Shown here piece after piece: positions 1 through 5,933 of a stretch of DNA of 5,952 bases. This DNA is from Kiritimatiellia bacterium (GTDB taxonomy: Bacteria > Verrucomicrobiota > Kiritimatiellia > JAAZAB01), in the NCBI GenBank assembly GCA_018400335.1, contig JAGYMT010000131.1, forward strand, positions 1 through 5,952, written 5' to 3'. Every line of letters starts with the position of its first letter. The stretch's first letter is position 1. Below the pieces are notes generated by a model. The model had not been told where the DNA came from. It saw nothing but the letters and a program-made list of their open reading frames with translations, and did not search any database. The position numbers were made by a program, and so were the translations under genes.

Positions 1-84
1 GCCCGTAGCTGACCGGTCGTTACAAAGCTTGAGAGCGGGCGCCGGCTGACGGCGCTGATCAAAAATTGCAACGGAGAGAAGGAA
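1..84 (+). promoter_or_regulatory. carB leader with ribosome binding site
   Basis: This stretch precedes carB. GGAG at 73-76 lies 8 bases before the ATG at 85 and is a good Shine-Dalgarno sequence; a second purine stretch (79-84) abuts the start and is too close to be the main site. A stem-loop is visible: GCGCCG (39-44), loop GCTGA, CGGCGC (50-55). It is not followed by a T run on either strand, so it does not look like an intrinsic terminator. One frame is open from the window edge to a TGA at 47-49, but its 15 residues match nothing I recognise, so I cannot say whether carA or another gene lies upstream. I see no convincing sigma-70 promoter, so carB may be transcribed from further left. 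Confidence 0.5.
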
Positions 85-3000
85 ATGCCGAGACGGAATG
101 ATATTACCAAGGTTCTGATCATCGGGTCGGGTCCTATCGTGATAGGACAGGCCTGCGAATTCGACTACTCCGGCACGCAGGCGTGCAAGGCGTTGCGCGG
201 GCTGGGCTACAAGATAGTGCTGGTCAATTCCAACCCCGCGACCATCATGACGGATCCCGGCATGGCGGACGCCACATACATCGAGCCGCTCAATGTCGAA
301 TCGCTCACGAAGATCATAGAGAAGGAACGCCCCGACGCCCTGCTTCCCAACCTCGGAGGACAGACAGGGCTCAACCTGAGCGCGGAGCTCGCCCGCGCGG
401 GCGTGCTCGAGAAGTTCGGGGTGAAGGTTATTGGCGTGGAGATAGACGCGATAGAGCGCGGCGAGGACCGCACGATCTTCAAGGAGTCCATGAACCGGCT
501 CGGGATAGACGTGCCCCGCAGTACTGCTGTGTATTCGGTGGAGGATGCCGAGAAAGCAGCGGCTGAACTCGGATACCCGGTGGTCGCCCGCGCGGCATAC
601 TGCATGGGCGGAACGGGCAGCGGTCTGGTCTACAATGTGGAGGAACTGCGCACGATCGTCAGCCGCGGACTCGCCGCCAGCCTTATCGGGCAGGTGCTCA
701 TCGAGGAATCAGTGCTGGGCTGGGAGGAGCTGGAGATCGAGGTCGTGCGCGACGCGAAGAACCAGATGATCACCGTGTGCTTCATCGAGAACGTGGACGC
801 GATGGGTGTTCACACGGGCGACTCCTACTGCACCGCGCCGATGCTCACCATCTCGAAGGAACTTCAGGAACGGCTTCAGGATTACTCCTACAGGATCGTG
901 GAGGCCATACGCGTGATTGGCGGCACGAACGTCCAATTTGCGCACGATCCCGTGAGCGACAGGGTGGTGGTGATAGAGATCAACCCGAGAACTTCGCGCT
1001 CTTCGGCGCTCGCCTCCAAGGCCACAGGCTTCCCCATCGCGCTGATTTCGGCAAAGCTCGCAAGCGGGCTCACGCTGGATGAGATTCCCTACTGGCGCGA
1101 CGGCACGCTTGAGAAGTACACGCCTTCCGGCGATTACGTCGTGGTCAAGTTCGCGCGTTGGGCATTCGAAAAATTCAAGGGCGCGGAGGACAAACTCGGT
1201 ACCCAGATGCGGGCAGTGGGCGAGGTGATGAGCATTGGCAGAAATTACAAGGAGGCGCTCCTGAAGGCCATTCGCTCCCTTGAGAACGGTCGGTACGGAC
1301 TGGGCTTCGCGAAGAAGTTCCACGATATGCCGCTCGATGAGCTTATGAACAATCTGGTTCATCCGTCCAGTGAGCGGCAGTTCATAATGTACGAAGCGCT
1401 GCGCAAGGGCGCCGATGTGCAGGAGCTGTTCATAAAAACATATATCAAGCCGTGGTTTATCAACCAGATGAAGGAGCTGGTGGAGCTCGAGGAACAGATC
1501 CTCGCGTTCAAGGGGAAAGAGCTGCCCGACCGGTTGCTGGTCCAGGCGAAGAAGGACGGTTTCGCGGACCGCTACCTCGCGCAGATTCTCGGCGTTCCGG
1601 AAAAGGAGATTCGCGACAGGCGGACAGCGCTGGGGGTGGTCGAGGAATGGGAGCCTGTGCCGGTCAGCGGGGTTGAAGACGCGGCCTATTACTTCTCCAC
1701 CTACAACCACGGAGAAACAGCGCCGAAAACGACAGCGTCAACCAGCGGGCAGAGGAAAAAGAAGATAATGGTGCTCGGCGGCGGGCCGAACCGGATCGGA
1801 CAGGGCATCGAGTTCGACTACTGCTGCGTTCACGCCGCGTTCGCGCTTCGGGAGAAGGGCTACGAGACCATAATGGTCAACTGCAACCCGGAGACGGTTT
1901 CCACGGATTATGACACTTCCGACAAGCTGTACTTCGAGCCGGTCACGGTTGAGGATGTTCTGAGCATTTACGAGCGGGAGGAGCCGGAGGGCGTGATCGT
2001 GCAGTTCGGCGGGCAGACGCCGCTGAACATAGCCGGAGAGCTCGAGAAGGCGGGCGTGAAGATTATCGGGACGCCGCCGGACATCATTGATCTGGCCGAG
2101 GACAGGGACCGCTTCGCAGGAATGATGGAGAAATTGAAAATACCCATGGCCGAGGCAGGGATGGCATCGAATCTGGAACAGGCCCTGAAAGTGGCCGGCC
2201 GCATCGGCTATCCGGTCATGGTCAGACCGTCCTACGTGCTCGGGGGCCGCGGCATGGAGGTTGTGTATGACGAGGAGATGCTGGCCGTCTACGTCGCGGA
2301 GGCAGTGGGCGTCACGCCCGACCGCCCGATCCTGATAGACAGGTTCCTGGATAACGCGATAGAGGCGGAGGCGGATGCCATATCGGACGGAAAGGACACT
2401 TTCGTGCCCGCCGTCATGGAGCATATCGAGCTTGCCGGCATTCATTCCGGCGACTCGGCGTGCGTTATTCCGCCCGTCACCATCCATGCGAAACATATCC
2501 GGACCATTGAAGAGTATACCAGGAAGATAGCCGGCGAGCTCGGCGTGGTGGGCCTCATGAACATGCAGTACGCGATTGCGGAGGACGTGGTGTACGTCCT
2601 CGAGGCCAATCCGAGGGCTTCGAGAACAGTCCCGCTTGTTTCAAAAGTGTGCGGCATTTCCATGGCGCGCATGGCAACCGAGCTTATGCTGGGCAGAAAG
2701 CTCTCCGACCTGGCCGTCAAACGCGGCAAGATCGCCCATTTCGGCGTGAAGGAGGCCGTGTTTCCGTTCAACATGTACCCAGAGGTGGATCCGCTGCTCG
2801 GCCCCGAGATGCGGTCAACCGGCGAGGTGCTGGGCATAGCCGATTCCTTCGGCATGGCTTTCTACAAGGCCCAGGAGGCCGCCAAGCAGACCCTGCCGAT
2901 TGAGGGCACGATTCTCATCACGGTGGCGGAGCGCGACCGCAAGGGCGTGGTTGATGTGGCAAAGCAGTTTGCCAAGCTGGGATTCAAGCTGAAGGCAACC

Positions 3001-3315
3001 GGGGGCACGCGCGCGTTTCTCGCCGCCCACGGCATCGAATCCGAGCTTGTTCTGAAGATGCATGAGGGGCGTCCCAACATCGTGGATATAATCAAGAACG
3101 GAGAAATCCAGCTCCTGATCAACACGCCGGCGGGCAAGCGCAGCCAGTACGACGACTCCTACATACGCAAGACCGTCATCAAGCACAAGGTGCCCTACAT
3201 AACAACCCTGGCCGCCGCGGCGGCCGCGGCGAAGGGCATCGCTGCGTACCGCAAGGGACGGGCGCCAGTCAAGTCCGTCCAAAGCTACCACGCCGAGATC
3301 AGGGAAGAAGGATAG
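85..3315 (+). CDS. carB: Carbamoyl phosphate synthase, large subunit
   Basis: Makes carbamoyl phosphate from bicarbonate, ammonia (from glutamine via the small subunit CarA) and two ATP, in the cytoplasm, for pyrimidine and arginine synthesis. The 1076 residues match the usual length (about 1050-1100) and the full domain order: pre-ATP-grasp (about 7-127), carboxyphosphate ATP-grasp (about 128-400), oligomerisation domain (about 400-545), second pre-ATP-grasp from residue 560 (VLGGGPNRIGQG), carbamoyl-phosphate ATP-grasp (about 673-935), and an MGS-like allosteric domain (about 940-1076). Residues equivalent to known E. coli ligands are visible: R129, R169, H243, Q284, E298 and N300 in the first site; RPSYVLGGRGME (714-725), E839 and N842 in the second. 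The AGIHSGDSAC region (784-793) of the ornithine-responsive half is kept. T972, T975, N1013 and T1014 correspond to the nucleotide-effector pocket. Odd points: RAAYCMGGTGSG (169-180), GDSYCTAPMLTI (245-256), a missing VDTCAAEF motif, and a seven-alanine run (1043-1049). ATG 85 is preferred because of its ribosome binding site and the normal N-terminus. Confidence 0.98.
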   Translation: MPRRNDITKVLIIGSGPIVIGQACEFDYSGTQACKALRGLGYKIVLVNSNPATIMTDPGMADATYIEPLNVESLTKIIEKERPDALLPNLGGQTGLNLSAELARAGVLEKFGVKVIGVEIDAIERGEDRTIFKESMNRLGIDVPRSTAVYSVEDAEKAAAELGYPVVARAAYCMGGTGSGLVYNVEELRTIVSRGLAASLIGQVLIEESVLGWEELEIEVVRDAKNQMITVCFIENVDAMGVHTGDSYCTAPMLTISKELQERLQDYSYRIVEAIRVIGGTNVQFAHDPVSDRVVVIEINPRTSRSSALASKATGFPIALISAKLASGLTLDEIPYWRDGTLEKYTPSGDYVVVKFARWAFEKFKGAEDKLGTQMRAVGEVMSIGRNYKEALLKAIRSLENGRYGLGFAKKFHDMPLDELMNNLVHPSSERQFIMYEALRKGADVQELFIKTYIKPWFINQMKELVELEEQILAFKGKELPDRLLVQAKKDGFADRYLAQILGVPEKEIRDRRTALGVVEEWEPVPVSGVEDAAYYFSTYNHGETAPKTTASTSGQRKKKIMVLGGGPNRIGQGIEFDYCCVHAAFALREKGYETIMVNCNPETVSTDYDTSDKLYFEPVTVEDVLSIYEREEPEGVIVQFGGQTPLNIAGELEKAGVKIIGTPPDIIDLAEDRDRFAGMMEKLKIPMAEAGMASNLEQALKVAGRIGYPVMVRPSYVLGGRGMEVVYDEEMLAVYVAEAVGVTPDRPILIDRFLDNAIEAEADAISDGKDTFVPAVMEHIELAGIHSGDSACVIPPVTIHAKHIRTIEEYTRKIAGELGVVGLMNMQYAIAEDVVYVLEANPRASRTVPLVSKVCGISMARMATELMLGRKLSDLAVKRGKIAHFGVKEAVFPFNMYPEVDPLLGPEMRSTGEVLGIADSFGMAFYKAQEAAKQTLPIEGTILITVAERDRKGVVDVAKQFAKLGFKLKATGGTRAFLAAHGIESELVLKMHEGRPNIVDIIKNGEIQLLINTPAGKRSQYDDSYIRKTVIKHKVPYITTLAAAAAAAKGIAAYRKGRAPVKSVQSYHAEIREEG

Positions 3316-3359
3316 CGTAGAAACGGGATTGTGATCGGCATATCTCTACTTTGCGACAT
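3316..3359. other. Convergent gap between carB and feoB
   Basis: These 44 bases separate the stop codons of two genes that run towards each other. The only complementarity I find is GTAGA (3317-3321) with TCTAC (3345-3349), five pairs around a 23-base loop and without a T tract, which is too weak to call a terminator. Transcription from either side may therefore run into the opposite gene, or stop by a Rho-type mechanism. No gene fits here. Confidence 0.6.
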
Positions 3360-5069
3360 CTACAGGATCGCGTTAAGGGTGCCGCCGACCAGCAGGGTGG
3401 TGAGTAGCATTATGCCTATGCTCTTGAGCGTGTCGCGAACGCCGAGCTCCTTGAAGAGCACGATGAAGGTCGCGATGCACGGGAAGAACATCGCCAGCGC
3501 GGTGACGGCAACCGTGAGCTGCTTGGCGGTCAGGCCGAGGGTTCCCAGCATTCCGATCGCGACGTCCTTGCGGAGAAACCCGATTGCCAGGGCTATAACC
3601 GCTTCCTTCGGCAGACCGAACACCCTCGTCATCACCGGCGCGGCGAGGTCGGCTATGAAGTCGAAAATCCTGAAGAAATAGAGGATGTTGATTGCAGCCA
3701 CGCCGAGCAGGACGATCGGAAGCGCCTCCTTCAGGAACTCGTGCATTCGCATCCAGAGTTTCTTGAACAGCACCAGAAAGGACGGAAAACGGTATGGCGG
3801 GACTTCCATTATCAGGGTAGGGCTCAGCCCCTTCAGGACAATGTTGAGCACGAGGCCGAGGGTGATCCAAACGATGAACAGAGACAGGTAGACTATCAGC
3901 ACGTACTTCCCCCCGCGCTCCCCGAGCAGTCCCCATATCATCGCCTGCAGCGCGGCACATGGCACGCCAATGGAAATGATCGTGGCGGCAATGAACCGTT
4001 CCCTTCTGCTCTCAAGCACGCGCGTGGCCATTATGCCGGGGACATTGCAGCCGAGCCCGAGAAGACTTGGAATGACAGCCCAGCCGTGCAGGCCCATGTG
4101 GTGCATCATGGTGTCCAGCAGCACCGCCAGCCGCGGCAGGTAGCCGAAATCCTCGAGAAACCCCAGCACCAGGTAGAACGCGAAGACGTAGGGCAGAACC
4201 ATCGCCACCGGAACGAACAGGCCGGTTGTCAGAAGGCCGAAAGACTGTACAAAGTCCACCTTGCCGTCAATCAGGCCGCCTATGACTATGGTGTGCAGGA
4301 AGCTGCCGGGACCGAGAATGGCGCTCAGCTTCATGATAACCGGGAGCCAGAGGTTGTTGAACAGCGGCTCGAACAAGTGCGCTATGAGGGTCTCGCCGAC
4401 GAAGCGGACTATTTGGAAGGACGCGAACATCACCAGTACGGCCAGCGCGAGGCCGGTGAACGGCTTCACGGAGGCGTCCCCGAGCGCCTCCAGTATGGTG
4501 TGGTGCCTGTGATGGAGGGACTGCACCTCGCTGGCTATCCTGCCGACCTCGGTCCACCGCTCCTCCTCAGCGCGCTGCTTCACCGACGGGTTGGCGGCTT
4601 CCGGGATGCGCGATACAAGCTCCTTCAACCCTTCGCCCGACACGGCGACGGTCGGAACCACGGGCACACCCAGAAGCTCTTCCATCTTCGGCACGTCAAT
4701 TTTAATCCCCTTGTGCCTCGCATCGTCCCAGATGTTCAATGCCACGATGACCGGGACGTTCTGCTCCAGAAGATGCAGGGTTAAATGGAGGCTCCTCTCG
4801 ATATTCGTGGCGTCAACCACGTTAATGACCACGTCCCCTTCATTGAGCATCTCCACGGCTATCTCTTCTGCCTTCGATGTGGTCTCCAGCCCGTAAATTC
4901 CTGGCACATCAACGAGACACATTCGCTCGCCGGCCACCTTCATAAAGCCCTGCGTGAAGCCGACGGTGGTCCCGGGATAGTTCGAGGCCATGACGCGAAC
5001 GCCGGTGAGCCGCGAGAAGACCGCGCTCTTTCCGACGTTCGGATTGCCCATGAGCAGTATCTTCTTCAC
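3360..5069 (-). CDS. feoB: Ferrous iron transport protein B (FeoB)
   Basis: Inner-membrane ferrous iron importer with an N-terminal G protein. From the GTG at 5069 it is 569 residues. GTPase motifs: G1 GNPNVGKS (8-15), G2 threonine in YPGTT (31-35), G3 DVPG (54-57), G4 NIWD (112-115), G5 around VSGEG (143-147). A histidine-rich helical linker (HHRHH, 186-190) leads to LGDASVKPFTG and about eight to ten hydrophobic segments (203-568). Gate motifs: GCNVPGIMATR with C341 (340-350) and FFPCIATF with C531 (528-535). The position where classical FeoB has an SCxARLPVY-type motif reads GVPCAALQAM (368-377, C371). It is clearly shorter than E. coli FeoB (773 residues). The GTG overlaps the feoA stop by four bases (GTGA), with GAGG (5077-5080) seven bases upstream. 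A longer reading from an ATG at 5099 would run deep into feoA and add ten atypical residues, so GTG is preferred. The tight overlap implies translational coupling with feoA. Confidence 0.95.
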   Translation of the reverse strand: MKKILLMGNPNVGKSAVFSRLTGVRVMASNYPGTTVGFTQGFMKVAGERMCLVDVPGIYGLETTSKAEEIAVEMLNEGDVVINVVDATNIERSLHLTLHLLEQNVPVIVALNIWDDARHKGIKIDVPKMEELLGVPVVPTVAVSGEGLKELVSRIPEAANPSVKQRAEEERWTEVGRIASEVQSLHHRHHTILEALGDASVKPFTGLALAVLVMFASFQIVRFVGETLIAHLFEPLFNNLWLPVIMKLSAILGPGSFLHTIVIGGLIDGKVDFVQSFGLLTTGLFVPVAMVLPYVFAFYLVLGFLEDFGYLPRLAVLLDTMMHHMGLHGWAVIPSLLGLGCNVPGIMATRVLESRRERFIAATIISIGVPCAALQAMIWGLLGERGGKYVLIVYLSLFIVWITLGLVLNIVLKGLSPTLIMEVPPYRFPSFLVLFKKLWMRMHEFLKEALPIVLLGVAAINILYFFRIFDFIADLAAPVMTRVFGLPKEAVIALAIGFLRKDVAIGMLGTLGLTAKQLTVAVTALAMFFPCIATFIVLFKELGVRDTLKSIGIMLLTTLLVGGTLNAIL

Positions 5070-5305
5070 CTGTCCGCCTCTACGATCACCTTGTAGCAAA
5101 CGCCGAATCCGAGGGCAGTCTGGGAATTACCTATTTGCAGGACAACCGGGCCGTGTGAGAAGGTGCCGCTGACCCTCTTGATCTCGACGCCGGGCATGAT
5201 CCTGAGCGCGCGCAGCCGGTTCTGCACTCCGCCGCCGCCAAGCACCTCGACGATTTTCCCCATCTCCCCGTTCTTCATATCAGCCAAAGGAATACGTTCG
5301 GGCAT
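5066..5305 (-). CDS. feoA: Ferrous iron transport protein A (FeoA)
   Basis: Small cytoplasmic SH3-like protein that works with FeoB; its exact role is still debated (probably modulating the FeoB G domain). The 79 residues match the family length. The family pattern is visible: an initial LADMKNGEMGKIVEV (7-21), a glycine patch GGGG (23-26), a basic helix ending in LRALRIMPGVEI (31-42), the central beta strands with GPVVLQIGNSQTALG (52-66), and the closing YKVIVE (71-76). The start ATG at 5303-5305 has a strong ribosome binding site, GGAGG at 5316-5320, with ten bases between. It begins 15 bases after the fur stop and overlaps feoB by four bases, so all three genes should share one mRNA. No truncation or frameshift is seen. 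Confidence 0.92.
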   Translation of the reverse strand: MPERIPLADMKNGEMGKIVEVLGGGGVQNRLRALRIMPGVEIKRVSGTFSHGPVVLQIGNSQTALGFGVCYKVIVEADR

Positions 5306-5315
5306 ATTAAAACAG

Positions 5316-5320
5316 CCTCC
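5316..5320 (-). promoter_or_regulatory. feoA ribosome binding site
   Basis: GGAGG on the minus strand lies in the 15-base gap between fur and feoA, immediately after the fur TAG and ten bases before the feoA ATG. It is the strongest Shine-Dalgarno match in the operon. This suggests feoA translation starts independently and does not rely only on ribosomes finishing fur. Confidence 0.75.
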
Positions 5321-5761
5321 CTATTTCCTGTTCCTGCATTTTGAACAAAAGCCGCCTATCACGTGTATGTGCCAGCGCATATCGAAATCATGCTGTTTGC
5401 ATATCCTGGCCTGAGTTCCGTCAATACCGGCATCATGGAACTCGAACACTTTTCCGCACTTCATGCACTTCAAATGGTCGTGATGCTCGCGACCGAGCGC
5501 CTGCTCATAGCAGAGATGCCCATCCTCGCTGAGCGAAGTCCTGATCAGACAGGCCTCCAGCAGGTGCGGAATGGCCCGGTATATCGAAACCTTTGCCAGC
5601 TTCACCCCGGGATTTGCCTTTCTTACGCGCAGGAACAGCTCGTCCACGTCGAAATGCCCGTCCTTGCGGCAGATCTCCTTTATGATCATCCGCCGCTCGG
5701 GCGTGAACCGCATTCCGCGCGACGCGCAATATTCCCTGAAAACATTTTCCGGCTCACTCAT
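5321..5761 (-). CDS. fur: Fur-family metal-dependent transcription repressor
   Basis: Dimeric DNA-binding repressor, most likely sensing ferrous iron. The 146 residues have the Fur layout: N-terminal winged helix (about 1-85) and C-terminal dimerisation/metal domain (about 86-146). Visible features: RFTPERRMII (18-27), GHFDVDELF with H36 (35-43), recognition helix region AKVSIYRAIPHLLEACLI (56-73), HHDH (93-96), the zinc pairs C99/C102 and C139/C142, and histidines 124, 131 and 133. The residue after the first CxxC is Glu (E107 in KVFEF). Established work places Glu here in Fur and Asp in the peroxide sensor PerR, so Fur is favoured; Zur or another metal cannot be excluded by sequence alone. 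The recognition helix reads VSIYRAI where many Fur proteins have ATVYRTL. ATG 5759-5761 is supported by GAAGG at 5769-5773, seven bases upstream. First gene of the feo operon and probably autoregulated through the adjacent inverted repeat. Confidence 0.93.
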   Translation of the reverse strand: MSEPENVFREYCASRGMRFTPERRMIIKEICRKDGHFDVDELFLRVRKANPGVKLAKVSIYRAIPHLLEACLIRTSLSEDGHLCYEQALGREHHDHLKCMKCGKVFEFHDAGIDGTQARICKQHDFDMRWHIHVIGGFCSKCRNRK

Positions 5762-5773
5762 GGCCGCACCTTC

Positions 5774-5808
5774 TTGTTGTTATTGCAATACGGTTGCAAT
5801 AAGAACAA
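5774..5808. promoter_or_regulatory. Long TTGCAA inverted repeat, probable Fur operator
   Basis: The arms TTGTTGTTATTGCAA (5774-5788) and TTGCAATAAGAACAA (5794-5808) are complementary at 14 of 15 positions, with a five-base spacer; the inner nine pairs are perfect and the only mismatch is 5779/5803. The same block also contains TATTGCAA-type direct repeats whose TTGCAA cores begin 11 bases apart (5783 and 5794), about one helical turn. It starts 12 bases upstream of the fur ATG, directly next to the ribosome binding site, and covers the candidate -10 element. Position and symmetry suit an operator for a dimeric repressor, and the adjacent Fur is the natural candidate. It is not the E. coli GATAATGATAATCATTATC consensus, so Fur binding is an inference. 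Confidence 0.75.
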
Positions 5809-5827
5809 ACGCGGAGTTTCTTTGCAA
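5799..5827 (-). promoter_or_regulatory. Candidate fur-feoAB promoter
   Basis: Read leftwards, TTGCAA (5827-5822) can serve as a -35 element (4 of 6 to TTGACA), followed by 17 bases and TCTTAT (5804-5799) as a -10 element (4 of 6 to TATAAT). The -10 is preceded by TGT, matching the extended -10 pattern TGn. Transcription would start near 5792, inside the inverted repeat, so a bound repressor would block polymerase. The element scores are modest, and a different promoter further right remains possible. Confidence 0.45.
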
Positions 5828-5846
5828 GAATAATCTCAACAGCATC

Positions 5847-5862
5847 CTGCCCATCCGGGCAG
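5847..5862. other. Small perfect stem-loop upstream of fur promoter
   Basis: CTGCCC (5847-5852) and GGGCAG (5857-5862) form a perfect six-pair stem with loop ATCC. On the plus strand it is followed by CAATTCTAATTT, only weakly T-rich; on the minus strand there is no T run. It could be a weak terminator for plus-strand transcription, a structural element, or chance. No gene reading into it is visible in the window. Confidence 0.3.
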
Positions 5863-5900
5863 CAATTCTAATTTGGCCGCCCCCCCCGCGACCCATGCGT

Positions 5901-5925
5901 GTTAAGTTAACCGGCGCGATATAAT
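5901..5925 (+). promoter_or_regulatory. Candidate divergent promoter with short palindrome
   Basis: A perfect TATAAT lies at 5920-5925, eight bases before an ATG at 5934. No good TTGACA-like -35 is found 16-18 bases upstream; instead GTTAA-G-TTAAC (5901-5911), an 11-base perfect palindrome, occupies the -35 side and could be an activator or repressor site. The AT-rich patch contrasts with the GC-rich surroundings. An isolated TATAAT can occur by chance. Confidence 0.3.
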
Positions 5926-5933
5926 TTTACAAC

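Noticed and set aside
2..49. C-terminal end of an upstream gene such as carA
   Set aside because: Only 15 codons are open to the TGA at 47-49 and the residues do not resemble the CarA C-terminus; all three plus-strand frames stop within the first 49 bases, so the frame cannot be chosen.
39..55. Stem-loop before carB as terminator or attenuator
   Set aside because: The six-pair stem is real, but no T run follows on either strand and no leader peptide or alternative pairing is evident, so no regulatory role is claimed.
709..1710. Open frame of 333 codons on the minus strand inside carB
   Set aside because: It is fully antisense to strongly conserved carB codons, has no recognisable domain, and is His/Arg/Leu-rich as expected for a GC-rich antisense shadow.
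1738..2496. Open frame of 252 codons on the minus strand inside carB
   Set aside because: Same pattern as the other antisense frame: no family match by eye, composition typical of the complement of carB codons.
3741..4784. Open frame of 347 codons on the plus strand opposite feoB
   Set aside because: Highly His/Gln/Arg/Glu-rich with no hydrophobic core pattern; it is the complement of the membrane-protein codons of feoB.
5070..5099. Upstream ATG start for feoB at 5099
   Set aside because: It would extend FeoB by ten polar residues into feoA, whereas the GTG at 5069 gives the usual start just before the first GTPase strand, a four-base stop-start overlap and a ribosome binding site.
5321..5761. 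Assignment of the regulator as PerR
   Set aside because: The key position after the first CxxC is Glu (E107), as in Fur, whereas PerR has Asp there; the link to feoAB also favours an iron sensor.
5363..5833. Open frame of 156 codons on the plus strand opposite fur
   Set aside because: Antisense to a complete Fur protein with all metal motifs and it runs across the fur promoter; nothing supports it.
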